From an uncultured Eubacteriales bacterium (GTDB lineage: Bacteria > Bacillota > Clostridia > Peptostreptococcales > Anaerovoracaceae): DNA of 18,538 bases. A model generated the notes under the pieces. The model was not told the origin of the DNA and did not search any database. It saw only the letters and a program-made list of their open reading frames with translations. Within the stretch, counting starts at the first letter, position 1; each line of letters starts with the position of its first letter. The stretch covers positions 1 to 18,538 of the forward strand of contig CADBSP010000093.1 in the NCBI GenBank assembly GCA_902797405.1, in the 5' to 3' direction. This document shows positions 1-5,683 of the stretch, piece by piece. Made by a program: the position numbers and the translations under genes.

Positions 1-1
1 A

Positions 2-550
2 TACCTATCAACCAGAGTAAAGAATGTTATGATAATCAATGGCGACGGCACCGACATAGATATGCTGGAAGAGGAAAACCTGGATGACATGGATGCCTTC
101 GTTACAGCAACAGGACTTGACGAGCAAAACTTGCTCTTGGCTGTAACAGCCAAACAAAGAGGCATAGAGGACGTCATATCCAAGGTCAGCAGAGAAGATT
201 ATCTGGCGCTTATTCAGAATATGGGAGTGGATATGGTACTTAATCCTCTGGATATTTCCGCAGCAGGCATCTTCAGCATAATACAGGGTAAGAAGAGAGT
301 TATTTCATCCACCTTGGTCCAGGGACAGGCAGAGATAGTTGAAATTGTTGCAAGTGGCGGCATTTCGATGCTGAATAAAACTTTGATGGAACTGGAACTA
401 CCGAAGGGGCTTCTGGTTGCGGCAGTTTATAGAGATGGTGAAGTCATCATCCCCGATGGTAAAACCAAGATCGTGGAAAACGACAGGGTGATAATTTTCA
501 GCCTGTTAACCGCCATACCAGATTTAGAGAAATTGCTTAAGAAGAAGTGA
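2..550 (+). CDS. trkA: Trk potassium uptake regulatory subunit TrkA, C-terminal part (5' end outside window)
   Basis: This is the cytoplasmic NAD-binding RCK protein that gates TrkH-type K+ channels. The open frame runs without a stop from base 2, so the gene begins upstream and only about 183 codons are visible. The visible part starts at the end of a Rossmann-fold RCK_N domain, with the typical INGDGTD stretch followed by EEENLDDMDAFVTATG, and then a TrkA_C domain (about the last 85 residues: EIVEIVASGG..., LPKGLLVAAVYRDGEVIIPDG, ENDRVIIFSL). E. coli TrkA carries two RCK units in about 458 residues; this looks like the second unit of such a protein. The ATG at 29 lies inside the conserved fold and is not the real start. 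The gene ends one base before the first trkH start, so the two are surely cotranscribed and possibly translationally coupled. The family assignment is secure; full length and first-domain residues cannot be seen. Confidence 0.94.
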   Translation, partial: YLSTRVKNVMIINGDGTDIDMLEEENLDDMDAFVTATGLDEQNLLLAVTAKQRGIEDVISKVSREDYLALIQNMGVDMVLNPLDISAAGIFSIIQGKKRVISSTLVQGQAEIVEIVASGGISMLNKTLMELELPKGLLVAAVYRDGEVIIPDGKTKIVENDRVIIFSLLTAIPDLEKLLKKK

Positions 551-551
551 T

Positions 552-2084
552 ATGAAATCCGATCTGAACTATCATTCCGTCATAAGAATGATGGGGGTGC
601 TGTTTTTAGTGTTAGGGATGGCATTTATTCCAACATTTGCAGTTGCCCTTTTGTACAGAGAATACTTAGAAGCCAAGATTTTCCTGGCGTGCCTGGTGCC
701 CTGTTTTATAGCGGGGCTTGTTTTGATTAAGGCCTTTCCGCCGAAGGAGATAAAGACTCGACATAGAGATGTTTATCTGATTGTAACCCTTTGCTGGCTT
801 ATAAGTTCGGTGGTTGGGGCTATACCGCTTCTGGCTGCGGGGACTTTCAATAATCCAATAGATGCGTTCTTTGAAATGTGTTCTGGTTTCTCCACGACTG
901 GAGCGACGGTCCTTTCCGACATAGAGGGGCAGACCAAATCAATATTGTTCTGGCGCTCTTTCACTCACTGGATGGGCGGAATGGGAATTATCGTCTTTAT
1001 GGCTGCGCTACTTCCGTCCATGGGAATCGGCGTCCAAATGATTGCAGGTGCAGAGACTCCTGGGCCAACCATGACGAAGTTAAAGGCAAAATTCTCAGAT
1101 ACTGCCAAGGATCTTTATAAGCTTTATATAGCATTTACAATTGCAGAGGTTATCCTGCTTCTGATCGGCGGAGTGAACCTCTACGATTCATTGGTCCATA
1201 CATTCGGAACCGTTGGAACCGGAGGTTTCTCCAATTACGGCGACAGCGTGGGGCATTTCCAGAGCCCCTACGTTCATTGGGTCATCATCGTCTTCATGCT
1301 TCTATGTGGCATCAATTTCAATCTGTATTTCCTGATTCCGAAAAAGAGGATCAAAGAATTCTTTGCCGACGAGGAGTTAAGATGGTACCTAGGTATAATC
1401 GGAATCGTTTCGGCGTTAATTGCCATCTGCCTTTTTGTTTATACATCCGGGGCATCTGTAGACGCGACAGGATTTGAGGGCACGTCGATTGAAGGTGCAG
1501 TTCTTCTTCCAACGGGAATTGAAAGAACGATTAGAGAAAGCGTTTTCCATGTGGTTTCGTTGATAACGACCACAGGCTACGCTATTTCCAATTACGATGT
1601 ATGGCCTACCTTCTGCAGAATGCTCGTGATAATAATAACGATAAGCGGTGCTTGCTCATCTTCCACAGGAGGAGGAGTGAAGGTGGTAAGACTGATGACC
1701 GCAGTCAAGTTTGTAAGGAGAGGGTTTCGTCAAAAACTCCATCCCAACAGAGTGGTAAACTTAACCATAAACAAAAAACCGATACAGCAGCAGGTAGCTA
1801 CGGATATCGTGTATTTCATTTTCTTATATGTACTCATTCTGTTCCTTGGAACTTTTATTATTTCATTTGATGGATTCGATCTAACGACCAATTTCACGGC
1901 GGCGCTGACCTGCCTTAGCAATGTGGGGCCGGGACTTAATGTGGTCGGTCCTGCCATGAATTTCACTGAGTTTTCAGATTTATCAACCTTTGTTCTGGCG
2001 ATTTTGATGATTGCAGGAAGGCTGGAACTCTTCACCTTTGTCATGCTGTTCTCGCCTCGTTTCTGGAACAGCAATAGGGTTTAG
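552..2084 (+). CDS. trkH: TrkH family potassium uptake channel subunit (canonical copy)
   Basis: Membrane pore subunit of Trk-type K+ uptake, 510 residues, close to the usual TrkH length. It shows the four membrane-pore-membrane repeats. The filter loops are recognisable: loop 1 GFSTTGAT (filter Gly117), loop 2 GTVGTGGFSN, loop 3 LITTTGYA and loop 4 LSNVGPGLN, each with the conserved glycine. The HWMGGMGIIV segment after loop 1, the CSSSTGGGVKVVRL segment (gating region) and GRLELFTFV near the C-terminus are typical of TrkH. The start ATG lies one base after the trkA stop, with the purine-rich end of trkA (GAAGAAG) serving as a ribosome binding site. It should act as a dimer with the TrkA ring below it. 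A second, more divergent TrkH gene follows 11 bases downstream. Confidence in family and role is high; ion coupling (K+ alone or with H+/Na+) cannot be read from sequence. Confidence 0.95.
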   Translation: MKSDLNYHSVIRMMGVLFLVLGMAFIPTFAVALLYREYLEAKIFLACLVPCFIAGLVLIKAFPPKEIKTRHRDVYLIVTLCWLISSVVGAIPLLAAGTFNNPIDAFFEMCSGFSTTGATVLSDIEGQTKSILFWRSFTHWMGGMGIIVFMAALLPSMGIGVQMIAGAETPGPTMTKLKAKFSDTAKDLYKLYIAFTIAEVILLLIGGVNLYDSLVHTFGTVGTGGFSNYGDSVGHFQSPYVHWVIIVFMLLCGINFNLYFLIPKKRIKEFFADEELRWYLGIIGIVSALIAICLFVYTSGASVDATGFEGTSIEGAVLLPTGIERTIRESVFHVVSLITTTGYAISNYDVWPTFCRMLVIIITISGACSSSTGGGVKVVRLMTAVKFVRRGFRQKLHPNRVVNLTINKKPIQQQVATDIVYFIFLYVLILFLGTFIISFDGFDLTTNFTAALTCLSNVGPGLNVVGPAMNFTEFSDLSTFVLAILMIAGRLELFTFVMLFSPRFWNSNRV

Positions 2085-2095
2085 GAGGTGATGAG

Positions 2096-3571
2096 ATGAA
2101 ACTTCCAACATCCAGATTCAATGGAAAACTGATAATAAATACCATGGCTATAATTCTCCTAATAGAGGCAATAGCCATGATTCCATCTGTAGTGATCGCC
2201 CTTATTGATCAGGAGAAGGACATCGCTATTTCTATAGGTATGGCTGCAGCGATACTTTTGGGGCTATCCTTTGCCGGAAAGGCAGCGGTAGGTAATCATC
2301 ATACGAAGGTTAAACTAGAGGAAAGCTATTTCATTGTTTTGACTCTTTGGATAACGGCGATTGTGGGAGGGATGCTTCCGTATATTTTGGTTGGCAGGGA
2401 TTATGGACTAGTGAATTCGTTCTTCGAATCTGCTGCGAACTGGACGACTACCAATGCCTGGGTTGTGGATGTAAATGCTTTGCCTAGGGCTTTGGTCTTC
2501 TGGAAGGCAATTTCCAGCTGGCTTGGAGGAATGGGAATCATTCTTCTGACTATCGTTGTATTCTCCGCATTGGGCGTAGGCGGTCAAAAGCTTGCTGGCG
2601 CAGAGATAACCGGTCCGGAGCTGGAGAAGCATACAGCCAAGATGTCAGATACCGCCAAGCTACTTTATATCTTATACGGTGCGGGGACTTTGATAGAAGT
2701 AGTGCTACTTAAACTGGCAGGTTTACCATGGTTTGAAGCTTTGATAAATACCATGTCGACAATAAGTACCGCGGGAACCATCGATTACCACGGGGTTCTG
2801 TCACATCATTTCACGCCTTTAATCAAAATAATTATCGCAATTTTTTCCATCCTGGCGTCTCTTAACTTTGCAATATACATCAAGATTATTAGAAGGAAGA
2901 CTAAGGAAGCGCTCATGGATTTTGAGATGCATCTCTTTGTAGGGCTGATAGTTGTTTCAACTGTCTTGGTTGGATTAATTCTATTCATCAAGGGTTACTA
3001 CAATAATCCGATAAACGCATTCGTTAATGCTCTTACCGGGGTGGTTTCTTTCTCCTGCACTACAGGATTCACCTTGGAGAGGGTGGAAATGTGGCCTTCC
3101 GCCTGCAAGTTCATTTTTGTGGTCTTGATGATGGTTGGCGGTTGCAGTACTTCAACCGCAGGAGGTATAAAAGTTATACGTTTGGGCGTTTTGGTAAAGC
3201 TTATTAACAGAGGGGTTTACAAAAGGATTCACCCACGTGCAGTGAAGCCTGTCATGATTGGGGACGTGCCTGTGTCCGCAGCAAATGCGTCTTCCATCTC
3301 AACCTTCATGCTTCTCTTCATGGGAGTATATCTTTTCTCCGCTTTAGTGTTGTCTCTAGAGAATCTAGACATGGAAACCACTCTGACAGCACCTATAGCT
3401 CTCTTCTCAAATTGCGGAATGGGATTTAGTCAGGTAAGCAATGCAAACTTCGCCATTTTCTCAGCGCCTGGAAGAATCTACTGCGCTCTTTTAATGATAT
3501 TTGGAAGGCTGGAGATGTACGCTCTCCTTATTGTATTCTCACGTTCCTTTTGGAATCCGGATAAAGCATAA
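2096..3571 (+). CDS. Second TrkH-type cation channel subunit with altered first filter loop
   Basis: A 491-residue TrkH paralogue in tandem with the canonical copy, preceded by a strong AGGAGGTG site. The overall pattern is intact: WLGGMGIILL after loop 1, CSTSTAGGIKVIRL in the gating region and GRLEMYALL at the end. The filter loops differ from the neighbour. Loop 1 is NWTTTNAW, so the position of the conserved glycine is Asn120; loop 2 is TISTAGTI instead of TVGTGGFS, with the likely filter Gly retained; loop 3 CTTGFT and loop 4 SNCGMGF keep glycine. In plant HKT and bacterial Trk/Ktr proteins the loop-1 glycine contributes to K+ selectivity, and Gly-to-Ser there favours Na+ (family knowledge). 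I infer altered selectivity, a heteromeric partner for the first TrkH, or a low-conductance form. The gene is complete with no frameshift. It ends the operon; a repeat and a possible terminator follow. Confidence 0.9.
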   Translation: MKLPTSRFNGKLIINTMAIILLIEAIAMIPSVVIALIDQEKDIAISIGMAAAILLGLSFAGKAAVGNHHTKVKLEESYFIVLTLWITAIVGGMLPYILVGRDYGLVNSFFESAANWTTTNAWVVDVNALPRALVFWKAISSWLGGMGIILLTIVVFSALGVGGQKLAGAEITGPELEKHTAKMSDTAKLLYILYGAGTLIEVVLLKLAGLPWFEALINTMSTISTAGTIDYHGVLSHHFTPLIKIIIAIFSILASLNFAIYIKIIRRKTKEALMDFEMHLFVGLIVVSTVLVGLILFIKGYYNNPINAFVNALTGVVSFSCTTGFTLERVEMWPSACKFIFVVLMMVGGCSTSTAGGIKVIRLGVLVKLINRGVYKRIHPRAVKPVMIGDVPVSAANASSISTFMLLFMGVYLFSALVLSLENLDMETTLTAPIALFSNCGMGFSQVSNANFAIFSAPGRIYCALLMIFGRLEMYALLIVFSRSFWNPDKA

Positions 3572-3575
3572 TTCC

Positions 3576-3638
3576 TTCCCGGAAATCTACGCACAATTAC
3601 TTCCTGGAAATCTACGCACAATTACTTCCTGGAAATCT
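3576..3638 (+). repeat. 25-bp direct repeat, about 2.5 tandem copies
   Basis: Two adjacent 25-bp copies (3576-3600 and 3601-3625) differ at one base, and a third partial copy covers 3626-3638. Each unit begins with the small palindrome TTCC-C/T-GGAA followed by ATCTACGCACAATTAC. The array starts five bases after the stop codon of the second trkH gene. It is too short and lacks the spacer structure for a CRISPR array. It may be a small minisatellite or stacked protein-binding sites in the 3' untranslated region. Confidence 0.85.
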
Positions 3639-3639
3639 T

Positions 3640-3667
3640 AAAACTCTTCCAAAAAAGAGGTTTTTAT
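3640..3667 (+). terminator. Weak intrinsic terminator-like hairpin after the trk operon
   Basis: AAAACTCTT (3640-3648) can pair with AAGAGGTTTT (3655-3664) with one bulged base and a six-base loop, followed by further T-rich sequence. The GC content of the stem is low, so termination would be weak. The place, about 70 bases after the last trk gene, suits a terminator. Confidence 0.4.
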
Positions 3668-3669
3668 TG

Positions 3670-3675
3670 TATAAT
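3670..3675 (+). promoter_or_regulatory. Possible -10 box (TATAAT) in the spacer before the cytidylate-kinase-like gene
   Basis: A perfect TATAAT preceded by TTG. I see no convincing -35 hexamer at 16-18 bases upstream, because that stretch overlaps the terminator-like hairpin. If used, the leader to the next gene would be about 245 bases. A match this short is expected by chance in AT-rich DNA. Confidence 0.25.
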
Positions 3676-3724
3676 ATTTAGGGTTTTTTTACAAAAACTT
3701 CAAATATTCTATATGAGTATGGCA

Positions 3725-3819
3725 TAAGATGTTCTTAATAAGATTCGTTTAATTAAGATTTGTTTCATTGTAAGAAGTGTTTGTTTAAGATGTGTCTTAA
3801 TTTAAACTTCTGGTTAAGA
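3725..3819 (+). repeat. Phased TAAGA motif repeats in the leader of the cytidylate-kinase-like gene
   Basis: TAAGA occurs at 3725, 3739, 3754, 3771, 3786 and 3815, spaced 14, 15, 17, 15 and 29 bases (about twice the period). The missing slot near 3797 holds the reverse complement TCTTA. The flanks are loosely alike (TAAGATTCGTTT, TAAGATTTGTTT, TAAGAAGTGTTT, TAAGATGTGTCT), which suggests a decayed tandem repeat or a set of regulatory sites. The rest of the gene-free stretch to 3929 is AT-rich, with no other structure I can support. Confidence 0.4.
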
Positions 3820-3929
3820 AATGATTCATAAAGAAAATCCATTAGATATTAGACATTAGATATAAATCCAAGGTAACTTGATGGTATTGTTGAGCACATA
3901 AGGTTAAATGTAATTACGAGGTGTTAGGC

Positions 3930-4547
3930 ATGAGAAAACTTATTACAATCAGTAGAGAATATGGAAGTGGTGGAAGACTTATCGGTGCCATGGTTGCGGA
4001 AAAGATGGGTATTCCATTTTACGATAAAGAGATAATCGATATGGCTGTGGAGCATAGCGGTCTATCCAGAGATATAATTGAGACTGCGGAGTTAAGAGCC
4101 AAGAACAGCATTTCGTACAGTCTGTCCTCTGCCATGACAGTAGGGGAAGGCTTTAGAACTGAACCTATTTCTATTAACGAGAAACTATACATGGCGCAGT
4201 CTGAGGTCATTAGGCAAATCGGTGAGACTAACGAGGGCGTAATAATTGGAAGGTGCGCGGACTACGTACTTAGAGATCTCTACGGTGTAACGAACATCTT
4301 CATTTGCGCTGAAATCGAGGACAGAATAGAAAGGTGTATCAATTCCTACGGTGACGATCCTAAAACCGTTGAGAAAAAAATAAAGGATTACGATAAGGCC
4401 AGAGCCAATTACTATAACTATCATACATCTCGCAAATGGGGACATTACATGAACTACAATCTCGCAATTAACTCCAGTTATATAGACGACGAAAAGGCAG
4501 CAGACCTGATTGTGGATTTCATGAACATAAGGATCTATAAGGATTAA
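3930..4547 (+). CDS. Cytidylate kinase-like family protein
   Basis: A P-loop nucleotide kinase-like protein of about 205 residues, of the clostridial 'cytidylate kinase-like' family (Cytidylate_kin2 type), not the true CMP kinase Cmk. It opens with RKLITISREYGSGGRLIGAM, where the glycine-rich GSGGR replaces the usual Walker A loop, followed by KMGIPFYDKEIIDMA. A middle GVIIGRCADYVLRDL segment and FICAEIEDRIERC match the family layout. I chose ATG at 3930 over an in-frame GTG at 3921 because GAGGTG (3919-3924) then sits at a good ribosome-binding distance. The true substrate of this family is not established to my knowledge. The gene stands alone after a 358-base spacer, and the 138 bases that follow hold nothing I recognise. 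Confidence 0.85.
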   Translation: MRKLITISREYGSGGRLIGAMVAEKMGIPFYDKEIIDMAVEHSGLSRDIIETAELRAKNSISYSLSSAMTVGEGFRTEPISINEKLYMAQSEVIRQIGETNEGVIIGRCADYVLRDLYGVTNIFICAEIEDRIERCINSYGDDPKTVEKKIKDYDKARANYYNYHTSRKWGHYMNYNLAINSSYIDDEKAADLIVDFMNIRIYKD

Positions 4548-4685
4548 TGAAACATATGGCCTGAAATAATTGAAAAAACCGAAACTGAAATATGGTTTTG
4601 AGAACATGAATAATATGGTGCAACGCGGGTTATAAAACAAGAATAAGGTGTATTGAGTTAGTAGAGTATAAAAAGGGGAACTGAA

Positions 4686-4916
4686 ATGAGTAAAAAAAGA
4701 AAAGATTTGGATCCGGCAATTCTGGAAGCTATTGCGAATGACAAGAGCATGGGTGCAGCCATAAAGGTTGCGTTGGCCGTGATTGGAATCGGTGTCGCTG
4801 CCGGGGCGACCCTGGTAGTTGGTATGGATCAGATAATGAAGAGAATCTTTGTTAGCGATTCATGGCCGGATAAAGAATGGTCCAACAACGAATGGGCTCA
4901 GGAAGAATTGGAATAA
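4686..4916 (+). CDS. Small single-pass membrane protein with Trp-rich acidic tail, unknown function
   Basis: A 76-residue protein of unknown function. A good ribosome binding site (AAGGGG at 4673-4678) and the neighbouring same-strand genes support it as real. It has a basic N-terminus (SKKRK), a short acidic/helical stretch, one probable membrane helix at about residues 24-47 (rich in Ala, Gly, Val, Ile), a basic anchor MKR, and a C-terminal tail in which Trp60, Trp65 and Trp70 are spaced exactly five residues apart among acidic and Asn residues. By the positive-inside rule both ends carry basic residues, so the topology is unclear. It lies between the cytidylate-kinase-like gene and the methylmutase gene, 40 bases before the latter's probable start. 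I recognise no family. A chance ORF is possible but unlikely given the site and composition. Confidence 0.6.
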   Translation: MSKKRKDLDPAILEAIANDKSMGAAIKVALAVIGIGVAAGATLVVGMDQIMKRIFVSDSWPDKEWSNNEWAQEELE

Positions 4917-4922
4917 TAATTA

Positions 4923-4943
4923 ATTCGAATGGCGCATTCGAAT
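4923..4943 (+). promoter_or_regulatory. Perfect inverted repeat just before the methylmutase start
   Basis: ATTCGAATG (4923-4931) and CATTCGAAT (4935-4943) are exact reverse complements around a three-base GCG centre. The repeat ends two bases before the AAGGAG ribosome binding site. No T-run follows, so it does not look like a terminator. It could be an operator, or an RNA hairpin controlling access to the ribosome binding site. Confidence 0.55.
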
Positions 4944-4944
4944 G

Positions 4945-4950
4945 AAGGAG
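4945..4950 (+). promoter_or_regulatory. Ribosome binding site AAGGAG that selects a TTG start for the methylmutase
   Basis: AAGGAG lies six bases before an in-frame TTG at 4957. The alternative ATG at 4942 has no ribosome binding site and is itself the end of the inverted repeat. TTG is therefore the better start. Confidence 0.6.
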
Positions 4951-4956
4951 TATGTT

Positions 4957-5580
4957 TTGATAGAAAATATTAAGCCGGAAGAAATTGAGAAAAGAAGTTT
5001 TGAAATTATAAAAAGCGAGCTTTCGGAAAGGGGCATTTCTTTGGATGAGAGATATGCCCATATTATCAGCAGATGTATACATACATCCGCTGATTTTGAT
5101 TATTCCGAAAGCCTTTATTTCTCAGATGGTGTGGTGGAAAGAATTGAAAAGGCGATTCAGGATGGATGTGTCATCATAACCGACACTAAGATGGCACAGG
5201 CAGGAATCAACAAAAGCAAATTAGACGGCTTCGGAACCGGAACAATGTGCTTTATAAGCGCGGAGGACGTTGCCAGAGACGCGAAGGAAAGAGGCCTGAC
5301 TCGTTCGTATGTCGCCATGGAAAAGGCCAAACTCTTGGAACGTCCGGTAATCTTCGCGATTGGAAATGCGCCGACAGCACTCCTTTCCATAATGCGTATG
5401 GTTGAAGAAGACGGGCTGGATCCGGTAGCTGTAATAGGAGTCCCGGTTGGCTTCGTGAACGTAGTAGAGAGCAAGGAAATGCTGATAAGCTCAGGTATCC
5501 CCTGCATAGTAAACAAAGGTCGAAAAGGTGGAAGCAATATTGCAGCATGCATAGTTAATGCAATACAGTACAAATTGTGA
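4957..5580 (+). CDS. cbiC: Precorrin-8X methylmutase (cobalt-precorrin-8 methylmutase)
   Basis: CbiC/CobH moves the C11 methyl group to C12 to give (cobyrinic) hydrogenobyrinic acid in cobalamin synthesis, in the cytoplasm. With the TTG start it has 207 residues, the usual family length. It begins with the family-typical IENIKPEEIEKRSFEII, then RCIHTSADFDY. The histidine in this motif is residue 42 with this start, in register with the catalytic His43 of CobH, which further supports TTG over ATG 4942. DTKMAQAGINK, AIGNAPTAL and GVPVGFVNVVESKE are further family motifs, and the glycine-rich GRKGGSNIAACI ends the protein. No other cobalamin gene is in the window, so it is isolated from its pathway here. 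The next gene (metG) starts about 100 bases on, with a hairpin and possible promoter between them. The assignment is secure; the start is fairly sure. Confidence 0.9.
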   Translation: MIENIKPEEIEKRSFEIIKSELSERGISLDERYAHIISRCIHTSADFDYSESLYFSDGVVERIEKAIQDGCVIITDTKMAQAGINKSKLDGFGTGTMCFISAEDVARDAKERGLTRSYVAMEKAKLLERPVIFAIGNAPTALLSIMRMVEEDGLDPVAVIGVPVGFVNVVESKEMLISSGIPCIVNKGRKGGSNIAACIVNAIQYKL

Positions 5581-5600
5581 TATACTGAAGGTTGTTGTAT

Positions 5601-5629
5601 TTGACAGCGTTCAGATGCAATTAATAAAT
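5601..5629 (+). promoter_or_regulatory. Possible promoter upstream of metG
   Basis: A perfect -35 hexamer TTGACA lies at 5601-5606. At 15-18 bases downstream there is only an AT-rich TAATAAATA stretch with a poor -10 match. The location between cbiC and metG suits a metG promoter, but the -10 weakness keeps confidence low. Confidence 0.28.
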
Positions 5630-5631
5630 AA

Positions 5632-5657
5632 TTCCCGAAACTCATTCGTTCCGGGAA
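5632..5657 (+). promoter_or_regulatory. Hairpin in the metG leader
   Basis: TTCCCGAAAC (5632-5641) can pair with GTTCCGGGAA (5648-5657), nine of ten pairs, with a six-base loop. Purine-rich sequence follows instead of a T-run, so it is not an obvious terminator. I see no T-box or other known riboswitch hallmark. It lies 26 bases before the metG start and may affect translation or transcript stability. Confidence 0.45.
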
Positions 5658-5683
5658 GAGAAAGGAACCCTAAGGAAACTAAA

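Noticed and set aside
3576..3638. CRISPR array
   Set aside because: Repeats are directly adjacent without spacers and there are no cas genes.
3921..3929. GTG start for the cytidylate-kinase-like gene at 3921
   Set aside because: This GTG is part of the GAGGTG ribosome binding site for ATG 3930.
4570..4604. AAAACC...GGTTTT hairpin as a terminator after the cytidylate-kinase-like gene
   Set aside because: Six-pair AT-rich stem, long loop and no T-run after it; too weak to call.
4185..4640. 151-codon open frame on the minus strand opposite the cytidylate-kinase-like gene
   Set aside because: It is antisense to a recognised family protein, has no ribosome binding site of note and its composition looks like a frame shadow.
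5558..5683. N-terminal extension of metG back to 5558
   Set aside because: It overlaps the cbiC end and the leader hairpin, has no family similarity, and ATG 5684 has a ribosome binding site and the expected N-terminus.
5581..5683. T-box or SAM riboswitch upstream of metG
   Set aside because: The leader is about 100 bases and shows only one small hairpin; none of the conserved T-box or SAM motifs is visible.
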